Shown here: piece by piece, positions 16,651 to 23,835 of the stretch | How positions within the stretch are numbered: the first letter of the stretch is position 1 | Layout: each line of letters begins with the position of its first letter | DNA from: an uncultured Paracoccus sp. | Lineage (GTDB): Bacteria; Pseudomonadota; Alphaproteobacteria; Rhodobacterales; Rhodobacteraceae | Length of the DNA stretch: 32,107 nucleotides | Reading direction: 5' to 3' | Assembly (NCBI RefSeq): GCF_947487305.1 | Contig: NZ_CANKWH010000025.1 | Coordinates: forward strand, 1-32,107 | The notes under the pieces: generated by a model | Databases searched by the model: none | What the model saw: only the letters and a program-made list of their open reading frames with translations | Told to the model about the DNA's origin: nothing | Program-made: the position numbers and the translations under genes

Positions 16651-17074
16651 CACCCTCGATACGCGCGCCCAAACGGCGTTGCTGCTGGCCTTCCTGATCG
16701 CCCTGGCCGCGACGCTTGGCGCGCTGTTCATCGGCGAGGTTCTGGGCCGGATGCCCTGTACCTTATGCTGGTATCAGCGCATCGCCATGTTCCCGCTGGT
16801 CGTGATCCTGGGCATCGCTGCCCTGCGCGATGATCCGAGCGCAAGGTTTCCGGCGGTCATTCTGTCGCTGGCGGGCCTTGCGGTCGCCATCTGGCATTCG
16901 GGCCTTTATGCCGGGATCATTCCGCAGGCGATTGCGCCCTGTACCAAGGATGGCCCGTCTTGCACCGATGCCGCCGCGCAGACCGTGTTGGGCCTGCCGC
17001 TACCCTATCTGTCGCTTCTGGCCTTCGCGGCCATTCTTGCTTGTCTGTCTCAACTGAAAGGAAACCGCGCATGA
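16637..17074 (+). CDS. dsbB: DsbB-family disulfide bond formation protein
   Basis: A 145-residue four-helix membrane protein. The first periplasmic loop has the CTLC pair (C41, C44) preceded by GRMP and followed by WYQR. The second loop has C102 and C109 in PCTKDGPSC. This is the complete DsbB set for passing electrons from DsbA to quinone. The start is either ATG 16637 or ATG 16643; both lie in the lspA end, giving an overlap of 14 or 8 bp. The stop overlaps the next start (ATGA). It presumably reoxidises the DsbA-like protein encoded directly downstream, so the pair forms a self-contained oxidation module. Confidence 0.9.
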   Translation: MAMPDTLDTRAQTALLLAFLIALAATLGALFIGEVLGRMPCTLCWYQRIAMFPLVVILGIAALRDDPSARFPAVILSLAGLAVAIWHSGLYAGIIPQAIAPCTKDGPSCTDAAAQTVLGLPLPYLSLLAFAAILACLSQLKGNRA

Positions 17075-17742
17075 ACCGCCGGACCCTTATGATTGGCGCT
17101 TCGGCGTTTGGTATTGCCGCCTTTGCGGGCGGCGCCGTCTATGTAAACCGTCAGCGCACAGCCGAGGCAGAGGCCGCCGCCGCCACAGCCGCCGCAGCGC
17201 CAGCCACCGATGAAACCCTGCTGATCCGCCCCCATTCACCGATCCTTGGCCCGGCCGATGCCCCCGTCACCCTGGTCGAGTTCTTTGACCCGTCCTGCGA
17301 GGCCTGTCGTGCCTTCCATCCGGTGGTCGAGGCCCTGCGCGAGGAATTCCCGACCGAATTGCGCGTCGTGCTGCGCTATACCCCGTTCCACCAGGGGTCT
17401 GACGAGGCTGTCCGCATTCTTGAAACAGCCCGGATGCAGGGCAAGTTCGAGCATGTGATGAATGCCCTGTTCGAGAAGCAAGAGGAATGGGCGCTGCATG
17501 ACGGGCCGGATATGGACAAGGCCTGGCGCGTCGCCGGGGCCACGGGAATGGATATCGCCAAGGGCAAGTCTGACCGGCTGTTGCCTGACATCACCGCCGT
17601 CCTGAACCAGGACGTTGCCGATCTTGAGGCGCTTGGGGTTCAGCAAACCCCGACCTTCTATCTGCAGGGCCGCAAGCTGGTGAATGTCAGCTTTGAAAGC
17701 CTGCAGGCCGATATCCGCGCGGCAGTGTCGGCCGCAGCCTGA
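17071..17742 (+). CDS. DsbA-like periplasmic thiol oxidase
   Basis: A 223-residue protein. An N-terminal membrane anchor or signal (MNRRTLMIGASAFGIAAFAG) is followed by an Ala-rich linker (about 31-46) and a thioredoxin-fold DsbA domain. The redox pair is C76-E-A-C79 in FFDPSCEACRAF and the cis-Pro loop is QQTPTFYL near the C-terminus. CxxC followed by an inserted helical region fits the DsbA/DsbG/Com1-like group rather than classic thioredoxin. ATGA overlap with dsbB. It ends 2 bp before the convergent mntR stop. It likely oxidises or protects thiols of envelope proteins during metal stress; clients are unknown. Confidence 0.88.
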   Translation: MNRRTLMIGASAFGIAAFAGGAVYVNRQRTAEAEAAAATAAAAPATDETLLIRPHSPILGPADAPVTLVEFFDPSCEACRAFHPVVEALREEFPTELRVVLRYTPFHQGSDEAVRILETARMQGKFEHVMNALFEKQEEWALHDGPDMDKAWRVAGATGMDIAKGKSDRLLPDITAVLNQDVADLEALGVQQTPTFYLQGRKLVNVSFESLQADIRAAVSAAA

Positions 17743-17744
17743 CC

Positions 17745-18191
17745 TCAGTCGCCGTCGGCGAAGGTGCGGAACAGATCGAGCGTCCGCTCACTGACGTGAT
17801 GCTCGATCCCTTCGGCGTCTTTCTCGGCGGTTTCAGGGTCCAGCCCGAGACGCACCAGAAAACGCACCACGATCTCGTGCCGACGCAGGCAAGCCTCGGC
17901 CAGCGTCGCGCCCTCGGGCGTCAGAAATACCGATCGGTACTTGGCCCGCGCCACCAGCCCTTCGCGCGCCAGCCGGTTCAGCACCTTGGCAACTGTTGGC
18001 GGCGTGACACCCATCCGCGCGGCAATGTCGACCGGACGCGCCTCGCCGAACTGCGCGATCAGTTCGGCGATCAGCTCGACATAGTCCTCGGCCAGTTCAT
18101 TGCGATGCGCCTCGCGTACGGCATGAAAGCTTTCCGCCCGCATCTCGGCAGGACGCGGTTCGCTGTCTTCGTTCGGTGTGGTTTCCGTCAT
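17745..18191 (-). CDS. mntR: MntR, manganese-responsive DtxR-family regulator
   Basis: A 148-residue DtxR-family protein without a C-terminal SH3 domain, the MntR length class. The winged HTH is at about 32-100 (AARMGVTPPTVAKVLNRLAR). The ligands of Bacillus MntR are all conserved: D36 and E39 in AEDYVE, H105 in RRHEIV, and E127, E130 and H131 in AEGIEHH. The start at 18191 follows AGGAGG. It is divergent from the multicopper oxidase/ZIP operon, with two GCC...GGC palindromes bracketing the oxidase promoter (18241-18271), so it probably represses or tunes that operon. No MntH or SitABCD importer is present in the window. Confidence 0.9.
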   Translation of the reverse strand: MTETTPNEDSEPRPAEMRAESFHAVREAHRNELAEDYVELIAELIAQFGEARPVDIAARMGVTPPTVAKVLNRLAREGLVARAKYRSVFLTPEGATLAEACLRRHEIVVRFLVRLGLDPETAEKDAEGIEHHVSERTLDLFRTFADGD

Positions 18192-18232
18192 CGGACCTCC
18201 TGCTCATCACTGTTGACATGAAAACCATCGGC

Positions 18233-18271
18233 ATGACAAGTTAGCCACGGCTAATATAATGAGCCATGGCT
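18233..18271 (+). promoter_or_regulatory. Oxidase/ZIP promoter bracketed by two putative MntR boxes
   Basis: A consensus -10, TATAAT (18255-18260), follows an ATGACA -35 (18233-18238) at 16 bp. The palindrome TTAGCC-AC-GGCTAA (18241-18254) fills the spacer, and AGCCATGGCT (18262-18271) follows the -10. The two centres are 19 bp apart. The arrangement would block polymerase when a DtxR-type dimer binds each box. Divergent mntR lies 42 bp away. The first box also resembles the TTAG...CTAA core of DtxR/IdeR sites. Binding is inferred. Confidence 0.7.
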
Positions 18272-18297
18272 TTTAACGGCGCGTGGAGTTCCTTTGC

Positions 18298-19440
18298 ATG
18301 AGCGACGATCCCGACCTTGGTAATCCCGGCAGGCGTGCCCTGCTGGTCGGCGGACTTGTCGCGGCGGGCGGGGCGGTGGCGCTGGCCAGAACGGCATCCT
18401 CGCAATCTGCACCGGGGACGGATCCGATGGCAGGCCATGACATGGCCGCAATGCAGGCCGATCCCTATGCCGCACCGATGCCTGGCATGGCGCATGGCAA
18501 TATGATGACGGTGGGCCGCGTCGATCACGCCAGGAACGGCTTCGACCCGGCGCCGATGCTGACCGACTGGTACCTGGGCACGACCGAAACTCTGCCCGAT
18601 GGCCGCACCCTGCGCACGTTCGAGGTTTCTGCAATCGACCGCGAGATCGAGATCGCCCCGGGCATCTTCTTTCCCGCCTGGACCTTCAACGACCGCGTGC
18701 CCGGCCCGGCCCTGCGTGCCAAGGAAGGAGAGCGCCTGCGGATCATCTTCAGCAACAACGGCTCGCATCCGCATTCGATGCATTTCCACGGCATCCATTC
18801 CGCCCGGATGGATGGCGTGCCCGGTGCCGGGCTGATCGGTCCGGGCGAAGAATTCGTCTATGAATTCGACGCCAAGCCCTTTGGTTGCCACCTGTATCAT
18901 TGCCACGCGCTGCCGCTGAAACGGCACATGCACAAGGGTATGTACGGTCTGTTCGTCATCGACCCCGACCCGGCGCGCCATCCCGACCATGCGACCGTCG
19001 CGGCCTCGCGCCTTCTCGGCACACCCGAGAATGCCGAATGGCAGGAACTGGCGATGGTGATGAACGCATTTGACACCAATTTCGACGGCGCGAACGAAGT
19101 GTATGCCGTCAACACCATCGCCCATGCCTATATGAACGAACCCATCCGCATCGACAAAACCCGGCCCGTCCGGGTCTATCTGGTGAACGTGACCGAGTTC
19201 GACCCGATCAACTCGTTCCACCTGCATGCCAATTTCTTCAACTATTTCGACACCGGCACGACGCTGACGCCGACCCTGCAGACCGTGGACCTGATCATGC
19301 AATGCCAGGCGCAGCGCGGCATTCTGGAGTTCAGCTTCGCCGATCATGAGGACGGAATGTACATGTTCCACGCGCATCAGTCGGAATTCACCGAGCTGGG
19401 CTGGGTCGGGCATTTCGATGTGCGGGGGCCGGGCGCATGA
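18298..19440 (+). CDS. Two-domain multicopper oxidase
   Basis: A 380-residue periplasmic oxidase. GRRALLVGGL near the start is a Tat-like leader. A Met/His-rich stretch (about 44-70, with MPGMAHGNMM) follows. Four HxH copper motifs are visible: HFH (162-164), HCH (201-203), HLH in SFHLHANFF and HAH in MFHAHQSEF, enough for a trinuclear centre. C202 with H210 and nearby Met (HCHALPLKRHMHKGM) gives the type-1 site in the first domain. The start at 18298 is chosen over an in-frame GTG at 18283 because GGAG precedes it. The stop overlaps the ZIP start (ATGA). The substrate is unknown; Mn(II), Cu(I) or Fe(II) oxidation are options. Confidence 0.87.
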   Translation: MSDDPDLGNPGRRALLVGGLVAAGGAVALARTASSQSAPGTDPMAGHDMAAMQADPYAAPMPGMAHGNMMTVGRVDHARNGFDPAPMLTDWYLGTTETLPDGRTLRTFEVSAIDREIEIAPGIFFPAWTFNDRVPGPALRAKEGERLRIIFSNNGSHPHSMHFHGIHSARMDGVPGAGLIGPGEEFVYEFDAKPFGCHLYHCHALPLKRHMHKGMYGLFVIDPDPARHPDHATVAASRLLGTPENAEWQELAMVMNAFDTNFDGANEVYAVNTIAHAYMNEPIRIDKTRPVRVYLVNVTEFDPINSFHLHANFFNYFDTGTTLTPTLQTVDLIMQCQAQRGILEFSFADHEDGMYMFHAHQSEFTELGWVGHFDVRGPGA

Positions 19441-20618
19441 GTGTGGATGCCCGACCCACCCGCTCGCCCCTGTCGCGGTTTTTACTGGTGCTGATTCCGC
19501 TGGCGCTGATGCTGGGGGCGTTCGTCTGGATCGCCGCGCTGGACCCCTTGCGCGGCTTCAACAATTCCGCCCCGCCGGTCGAGGCATTGACGGTAGAGCG
19601 CACTATCCTGGACGAAACCGGCATCCGGCTGCTGGTTCGCGCGGGCGGTTCCGAACCGATGGTGATCGCGCAAGTCATGGTCGACGACGCCTTCTGGACC
19701 TTTGCACAAGATCCCGCCGGGCCGATCGCGCGCGGAGATACCGCCTGGCTGCGCATCCCCTATCCCTGGGTTCTGGGCGAGGCGCATCTGATCAACATGC
19801 TGTCGAATACCGGCATGACCTTCGAACACGAGATCGCGGTTGCCTTGCCAACCCCGCAAGCGACCGCCGGCCAGTTGCGTCAACAGGCGCTGGTCGGGGC
19901 CATTGTCGGGCTGTTGCCTGTCGCGCTTGGGCTGATGTTCTTTCCTGCCATGCGCGGCGTCGGGCGGTCGGGGATGAACTTCTTGATGGCGCTGACAGTG
20001 GGCCTGCTGGTGTTCCTGCTGATCGACATGACCAGCGAGGCGCTGGAACTTGCCGCCGCATCTGCGGCGCTGTTCCAAGGCTCGGCCATGGTCTGGTTGG
20101 CGGCACTGGCAAGTTTCCTGCTGCTGATGGCCATCGGGCGGTGGCGTGGCGCCCCGGTGGGACTGGCGTTGGCCTTTTACATCGCGCTTGGCATCGGTAT
20201 TCACAACTTTGGCGAAGGACTGGCCATCGGCGCGGCCTTCGCCGCCGGGTCGGCGGGTCTTGGCACCTTCCTGGTCCTTGGCTTTGCGCTGCACAACGTG
20301 ACCGAGGGCATCGGCATCGCCGCACCGATGCTGAAGATCAGGCCGCCACTTTGGGCCTTCGCGGCGCTTGTGCTGCTGGCCGGGGGACCAGCGATCCTCG
20401 GGATGTGGATGGGCAGTCTGGCCTATGCGCCGCAATGGACCGCGCTGGCGCTGGCCATCGGGGCTGGGGCGATCCTGCAGGTCATCGTCGAGGTGACATC
20501 CTATCTGATGCGCCAGAACCCGGATCGCCAGGCGGCACTGTTTTCGCCTGCCGTGGTGGCCGGATTTCTGGGCGGCATTGCCTTCATGTATGCGACGGCG
20601 GCACTCATCAAGATCTGA
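19437..20618 (+). CDS. ZIP-family metal transporter with N-terminal extracytoplasmic domain
   Basis: A 393-residue protein. A first helix (about 13-33) leads to a roughly 110-residue soluble segment, then about seven to eight helices from 148 on. The metal-site motifs of ZIP helices are present: H256-N-F-G-E260-G and H286-N-V-T-E290-G. ZIP proteins move Zn, Mn or Fe toward the cytosol. The extra N-terminal domain, predicted periplasmic by position, is not part of a minimal ZIP. It is coupled to the multicopper oxidase by a 4-bp overlap and shares the putative MntR-controlled promoter, which favours manganese as cargo or co-substrate, though zinc cannot be excluded. Confidence 0.85.
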   Translation: MSVDARPTRSPLSRFLLVLIPLALMLGAFVWIAALDPLRGFNNSAPPVEALTVERTILDETGIRLLVRAGGSEPMVIAQVMVDDAFWTFAQDPAGPIARGDTAWLRIPYPWVLGEAHLINMLSNTGMTFEHEIAVALPTPQATAGQLRQQALVGAIVGLLPVALGLMFFPAMRGVGRSGMNFLMALTVGLLVFLLIDMTSEALELAAASAALFQGSAMVWLAALASFLLLMAIGRWRGAPVGLALAFYIALGIGIHNFGEGLAIGAAFAAGSAGLGTFLVLGFALHNVTEGIGIAAPMLKIRPPLWAFAALVLLAGGPAILGMWMGSLAYAPQWTALALAIGAGAILQVIVEVTSYLMRQNPDRQAALFSPAVVAGFLGGIAFMYATAALIKI

Positions 20619-20655
20619 GCTCCGCCGCTTCGCCCCGACCACACCGTTCTGTGAC

Positions 20656-20686
20656 TTGTATCTCAAGTGGCTGGAGGTTTTAGAAG
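20656..20686 (+). promoter_or_regulatory. Second MerR-type stretched promoter, before the SCO operon
   Basis: A -35-like TTGTAT (20656-20661) and a -10 TAGAAG (20681-20686) are separated by 19 bp. The spacer begins with a near-dyad, CTCAAG-TGG-CTGGAG (20662-20676), in exactly the same register as the dyad of the zntA promoter at 13183-13213. This predicts control by the MerR-family protein at 12741-13172 or a relative. Confidence 0.65.
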
Positions 20687-20711
20687 TGCGGAAAACGGGA
20701 CAGGGCGAAAG

Positions 20712-21305
20712 ATGATACGGCTATCGGTATTGCAAAAGGTTCTCTGGGGGGCGGTCGTTCTGGCGGCTGCCGGATCGGTGTTCATCTATCAGCGGCAGCC
20801 TGTCCAGCAGATCGAGACGGTCGAAGCCTTTCGGCCTGAATTCGCACTGGCCGATGCCGACGGCCAGATCCGGCAAAGCGCAGAATTTCGCGGGCGCCAT
20901 TCGCTGGTCTTCTTCGGCTTCACCAATTGCCCCGATGTCTGCCCGACCACTCTGTCAGAGGTGGCGCAGGTCATGGACGAACTTGGCCCTGACGCCGCGA
21001 AAGTGCAGCCGGTTTTCATCTCGGTCGACCCCGAACGCGACCGTCAGATGGGCCTGAATGAATTCACCACGGCATTCCACCCGTCGATCCTTGGTCTGGC
21101 CGGGGACGCTGCTTCGACAAGGGCCGCTGCCGACAGCTTCAAGATCTTCTTCGAGCGCGAGGATGACACAGCCGCGCCTGACGGCTACTCCATGTCGCAC
21201 AGCCCCGCGCTTTACCTGATCGGACCTGAGGGCGACTGGCTTCGCCAATACACCTATGGAACCCCGGCCAGCGAAATTCTTGCCGATCTGAAATCGAGGC
21301 TCTGA
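20712..21305 (+). CDS. SCO1/SenC-family copper chaperone 1
   Basis: A 197-residue membrane-anchored thioredoxin-fold protein. The anchor is at about 7-25. The copper site is C73-P-D-V-C77 in GFTNCPDVCPTT with H163 in MSHSPALYL, the complete SCO triad. SCO proteins deliver copper to, or reduce, the CuA site of cytochrome oxidases and other envelope cuproenzymes. An upstream in-frame ATG (20667) lies inside the predicted promoter, so 20712 is chosen. The stop shares a base with the next ATG (TGATG). It is first of a SCO-PCuAC-SCO trio behind a MerR-type promoter. Confidence 0.9.
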   Translation: MIRLSVLQKVLWGAVVLAAAGSVFIYQRQPVQQIETVEAFRPEFALADADGQIRQSAEFRGRHSLVFFGFTNCPDVCPTTLSEVAQVMDELGPDAAKVQPVFISVDPERDRQMGLNEFTTAFHPSILGLAGDAASTRAAADSFKIFFEREDDTAAPDGYSMSHSPALYLIGPEGDWLRQYTYGTPASEILADLKSRL

Positions 21306-21778
21306 TGCGCAATATCCTTCTTGGCGGACTTGCCATGGTTCTTTTTGCTGGCGCGGCTCAGGCCTGCGAAACCGTCACGCTTGGCGACCTGAGCGTCGAT
21401 CATGCGTGGTCGCGCGCCACCATCGGCGAAAGCCGGCCGGCGGTGTTCTATGTCGCAATCACCAATGCGGGCACGCAGGACGATGCGCTGACCGGCATCA
21501 GCACACCCGCAGCCGCGATGCCGATGCTGCACGAAACCGTGGTCGCGGACGGCGTGGCCTCGATGCCCCATGCCATGAGCGTGCCGGTCCCGGCCGGACA
21601 GACCACCGAACTGGCCCCCGGCGGCTATCATGGCATGTTGATGCAACTGACCTCGGCGCTGAAAGAGGGCGACAGCTTCCCCGTCACCCTGATCTTCGAG
21701 AAGGCCGGCGAGGTGACGGTTAACGTCGAGGTTCTGTCTTTGCGTGCCGAGGGTCCGACATGCGACGACGCCAGCTGA
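21305..21778 (+). CDS. PCu(A)C periplasmic copper chaperone
   Basis: A 157-residue secreted protein. The Sec signal peptide MRNILLGGLAMVLFAGAAQA is cleaved before CET; the cysteine right after AQA could also allow lipidation. The Cu(I) site is perfect: H76, ten residues, M87, 21 residues, H109-x-M111 (H-x10-M-x21-H-x-M). PCu(A)C proteins hand copper to SCO proteins and to CuA. The gene sits between two SCO genes, coupled to both (1-bp and 19-bp overlaps), which makes a complete copper-insertion relay. A likely local client is the multicopper oxidase encoded upstream; terminal oxidases elsewhere are the usual clients. Confidence 0.92.
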   Translation: MRNILLGGLAMVLFAGAAQACETVTLGDLSVDHAWSRATIGESRPAVFYVAITNAGTQDDALTGISTPAAAMPMLHETVVADGVASMPHAMSVPVPAGQTTELAPGGYHGMLMQLTSALKEGDSFPVTLIFEKAGEVTVNVEVLSLRAEGPTCDDAS

Positions 21779-22353
21779 TCCTGTCCGTTGCCGGCGTCAC
21801 AGCGGCCGCAGCGGGCACGCTGGCGCTTGGCGCGTGGCGCAGCAATCGAGACCAGCCGGTCAGCGGGTTGCCCCTGCCGCTAACCGCCATGACCTGGCGG
21901 CTGACCGATCATCGCGGCACGAGGGTGACGCCGGCGGACTGGATCGGTCGCCCGGCCATGGTGTTCTTTGGCTTCACCTCCTGTCCCGATGTCTGTCCGA
22001 CCACGCTGATCGATATCTCGGGCTGGCTCGAGGCATTGGGTAAGGATGCAGACCGACTGACGGTTGCCCTGATCACCGTCGATCCCGAGCGGGACACGCC
22101 CGAGGCGCTTGCAGATTATCTTGCGTATTTCGATCCGCGCATCGCCGGATATACCGGCAGCACCGGTGACATCGCGCTGATCGCCGCCGAATTTCGCGCC
22201 CGCTATGAAAAGATCGCGCAGGACGATGACTACACCATGAACCACACCGCCGGGGTCTTTCTGTTCGATCCGGACGGGCGTTTCGCCAACATCATCGATT
22301 TCCACGAGGACCGACGCTTCGCTGTCCCCAAGATCAGGCGCATCCTGATCTGA
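21760..22353 (+). CDS. SCO1/SenC-family copper chaperone 2
   Basis: A 197-residue SCO protein with an N-terminal MRRRQLILSVAGVTAAAAG leader or anchor, C75-P-D-V-C79 in GFTSCPDVCPTT and H162 in TMNHTAGVFLF. All three copper/redox ligands are present. It starts 19 bp inside the PCu(A)C gene. It is clearly diverged from the first SCO (different N-terminal half and C-terminus), so it is not a recent duplicate. The two could divide copper loading and thiol reduction. A hairpin follows the stop. Confidence 0.9.
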   Translation: MRRRQLILSVAGVTAAAAGTLALGAWRSNRDQPVSGLPLPLTAMTWRLTDHRGTRVTPADWIGRPAMVFFGFTSCPDVCPTTLIDISGWLEALGKDADRLTVALITVDPERDTPEALADYLAYFDPRIAGYTGSTGDIALIAAEFRARYEKIAQDDDYTMNHTAGVFLFDPDGRFANIIDFHEDRRFAVPKIRRILI

Positions 22354-22360
22354 CGGCCAA

Positions 22361-22380
22361 TGCTGCCCGATCCGGCAGCA
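22361..22380 (+). terminator. Hairpin after the SCO-PCuAC-SCO operon
   Basis: A perfect 7-bp stem, TGCTGCC (22361-22367) and GGCAGCA (22374-22380), with a 6-nt loop, begins 7 bp after the second SCO stop and precedes the convergent histidine kinase gene. No T-run is present, so it is a weak or Rho-assisted terminator at best. Confidence 0.45.
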
Positions 22381-22503
22381 GATTGCCCTGGCGCTGTTCG
22401 GCGCAAAGGTGCCGGCCTTCCAAAGAATTTTGTCACTATACCGGGATGCCAAGATTTGCCGTGATGGCCAGAATATCTTGTGAAATTCCCGGATCGGAAA
22501 GGG

Positions 22504-23835
22504 TCAAGTCGTGGGAAGCGTTATCACGACACGTAGACCCGGCGCGTTTTCCTGCAGGTCAAGCTTTCCGCCGTGCAGCTTTACGACAGCTTCGACCAGG
22601 CTAAGACCAAGGCCGCTGCCGGGAGTGCTGCGGCTGCGATCAAGACGGTAAAGGCGCCTCAGGACCTTGTCCCGCTCATCCGGGGGTATGCCGGGTCCGG
22701 TATCGGCGACGGTCAGACGCGGGCCGTCGACGGTCAGCAAGACCGCGCTGCCCGGGGGCGTGTGGCGCAGGGCGTTCTCGATCAGGTTCGCGATCACTTG
22801 CCCCAGCAGGGCGCGGTCGCCCAGGACAGCGGACCTACTGAGGACAACCACGCTCAGGCGGTGGCTGCCTTCTTCGGCGGCAGGTTCATAGAGCTCGGCC
22901 ATCGTCGTGACCAATGCGGACAGATCGACAGGCTGGAAGCGGGCACGTGGGCTGCCGCCCTCGATCTGAGCAATGCTGAGCAAGGACTGGAAGGTCGAGA
23001 CGATCCCCGCCACCTCGGCCTCGGCGCGGTCCAGTGCCTGCGATGCTACACCCTCCGGCAGTTCGTCGCGTGTCTGCGCCAGTTGGACGGCCAGACGCTG
23101 GATCGGCGTTTTCAGGTCATGTGCGATATCGGCTGAAACCTGTCGCAGCGCCTCGGTCGATGATTGCTGTGCCTCGGCCAGCCGATCGATACCAATCCCC
23201 ACGCGCGACAGGTCGTCTGCAGGTCCCGGCAGGTCAGGCAGGCGCGCCGATAAATCGCCCCCGCGCAGTCGATCCAACGTTGCTTCGATCGCGCCAAGCC
23301 GTCGTGCGGCGCGTCGTGCGCTGAGCAAGCCAGCCGCGAGGACCAGAAGAACTGTCGGTAGCAAAGTGAAGGACAAAACCTGCCCAAAGACCTCGCGCAG
23401 CTCGTCAAAGGCATCTGCGGATTCGCCAACGGTCAGTTGCCCGCCCGGCACATCGCGGCTCTTGAGAATATAGCGGTCGCTCAAATGATCGGCCGGATCG
23501 TCGGGATCAAATTCACGCAGACCCTCGCCCGGCAAGGCACCATCATAGTTGCCGACAATACCATGTGTGCCGTCATAGCGCAGGATCAGGTTTTCAGGAT
23601 CAGTCTTATTCGAGATTGCGGCGACCGCATCCGCAATGCCCTTCGGATCGCCCGAGGCCGAAAGTTCATCCAGTTCGACATCAAGTGTGTCTTCGGCAGC
23701 GTCAAGAAGGGTCTTGTTGGCCAGCCACCAGGTCGCGGCAAAGGTCAGCAGGCTGATCACAAGAAACAGCGCGACCAGCCGCAGCGTCAATCGCATCGGC
23801 GTCGAGCGCAGGATATCGCGCCAGTCGGCCGTCAT
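22504..23835 (-). CDS. Two-component sensor histidine kinase
   Basis: A 443-residue membrane kinase. TM1 is at about 18-39, a periplasmic sensor region at about 40-150, TM2 at about 152-172 and a HAMP linker at about 173-225. The dimerisation/phosphoacceptor helix has H239 in SADIAHDLKTP. The ATPase domain has the NLIENALRHT N-box, DTGPGIP and GSGLGLSLV G-boxes. It should phosphorylate the regulator whose gene overlaps its start by 4 bp. The sensor region is acidic (many Asp/Glu), which could fit a cation ligand, but no specific signal can be named. Its neighbours suggest metal or envelope stress. Confidence 0.92.
   Translation of the reverse strand: MTADWRDILRSTPMRLTLRLVALFLVISLLTFAATWWLANKTLLDAAEDTLDVELDELSASGDPKGIADAVAAISNKTDPENLILRYDGTHGIVGNYDGALPGEGLREFDPDDPADHLSDRYILKSRDVPGGQLTVGESADAFDELREVFGQVLSFTLLPTVLLVLAAGLLSARRAARRLGAIEATLDRLRGGDLSARLPDLPGPADDLSRVGIGIDRLAEAQQSSTEALRQVSADIAHDLKTPIQRLAVQLAQTRDELPEGVASQALDRAEAEVAGIVSTFQSLLSIAQIEGGSPRARFQPVDLSALVTTMAELYEPAAEEGSHRLSVVVLSRSAVLGDRALLGQVIANLIENALRHTPPGSAVLLTVDGPRLTVADTGPGIPPDERDKVLRRLYRLDRSRSTPGSGLGLSLVEAVVKLHGGKLDLQENAPGLRVVITLPTT

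Noticed and set aside
18213..18218. Consensus TTGACA as the -35 of the oxidase promoter
   Set aside because: No acceptable -10 lies 16-18 bp downstream; the TATAAT at 18255 is 36 bp away. ATGACA at 18233 fits better.
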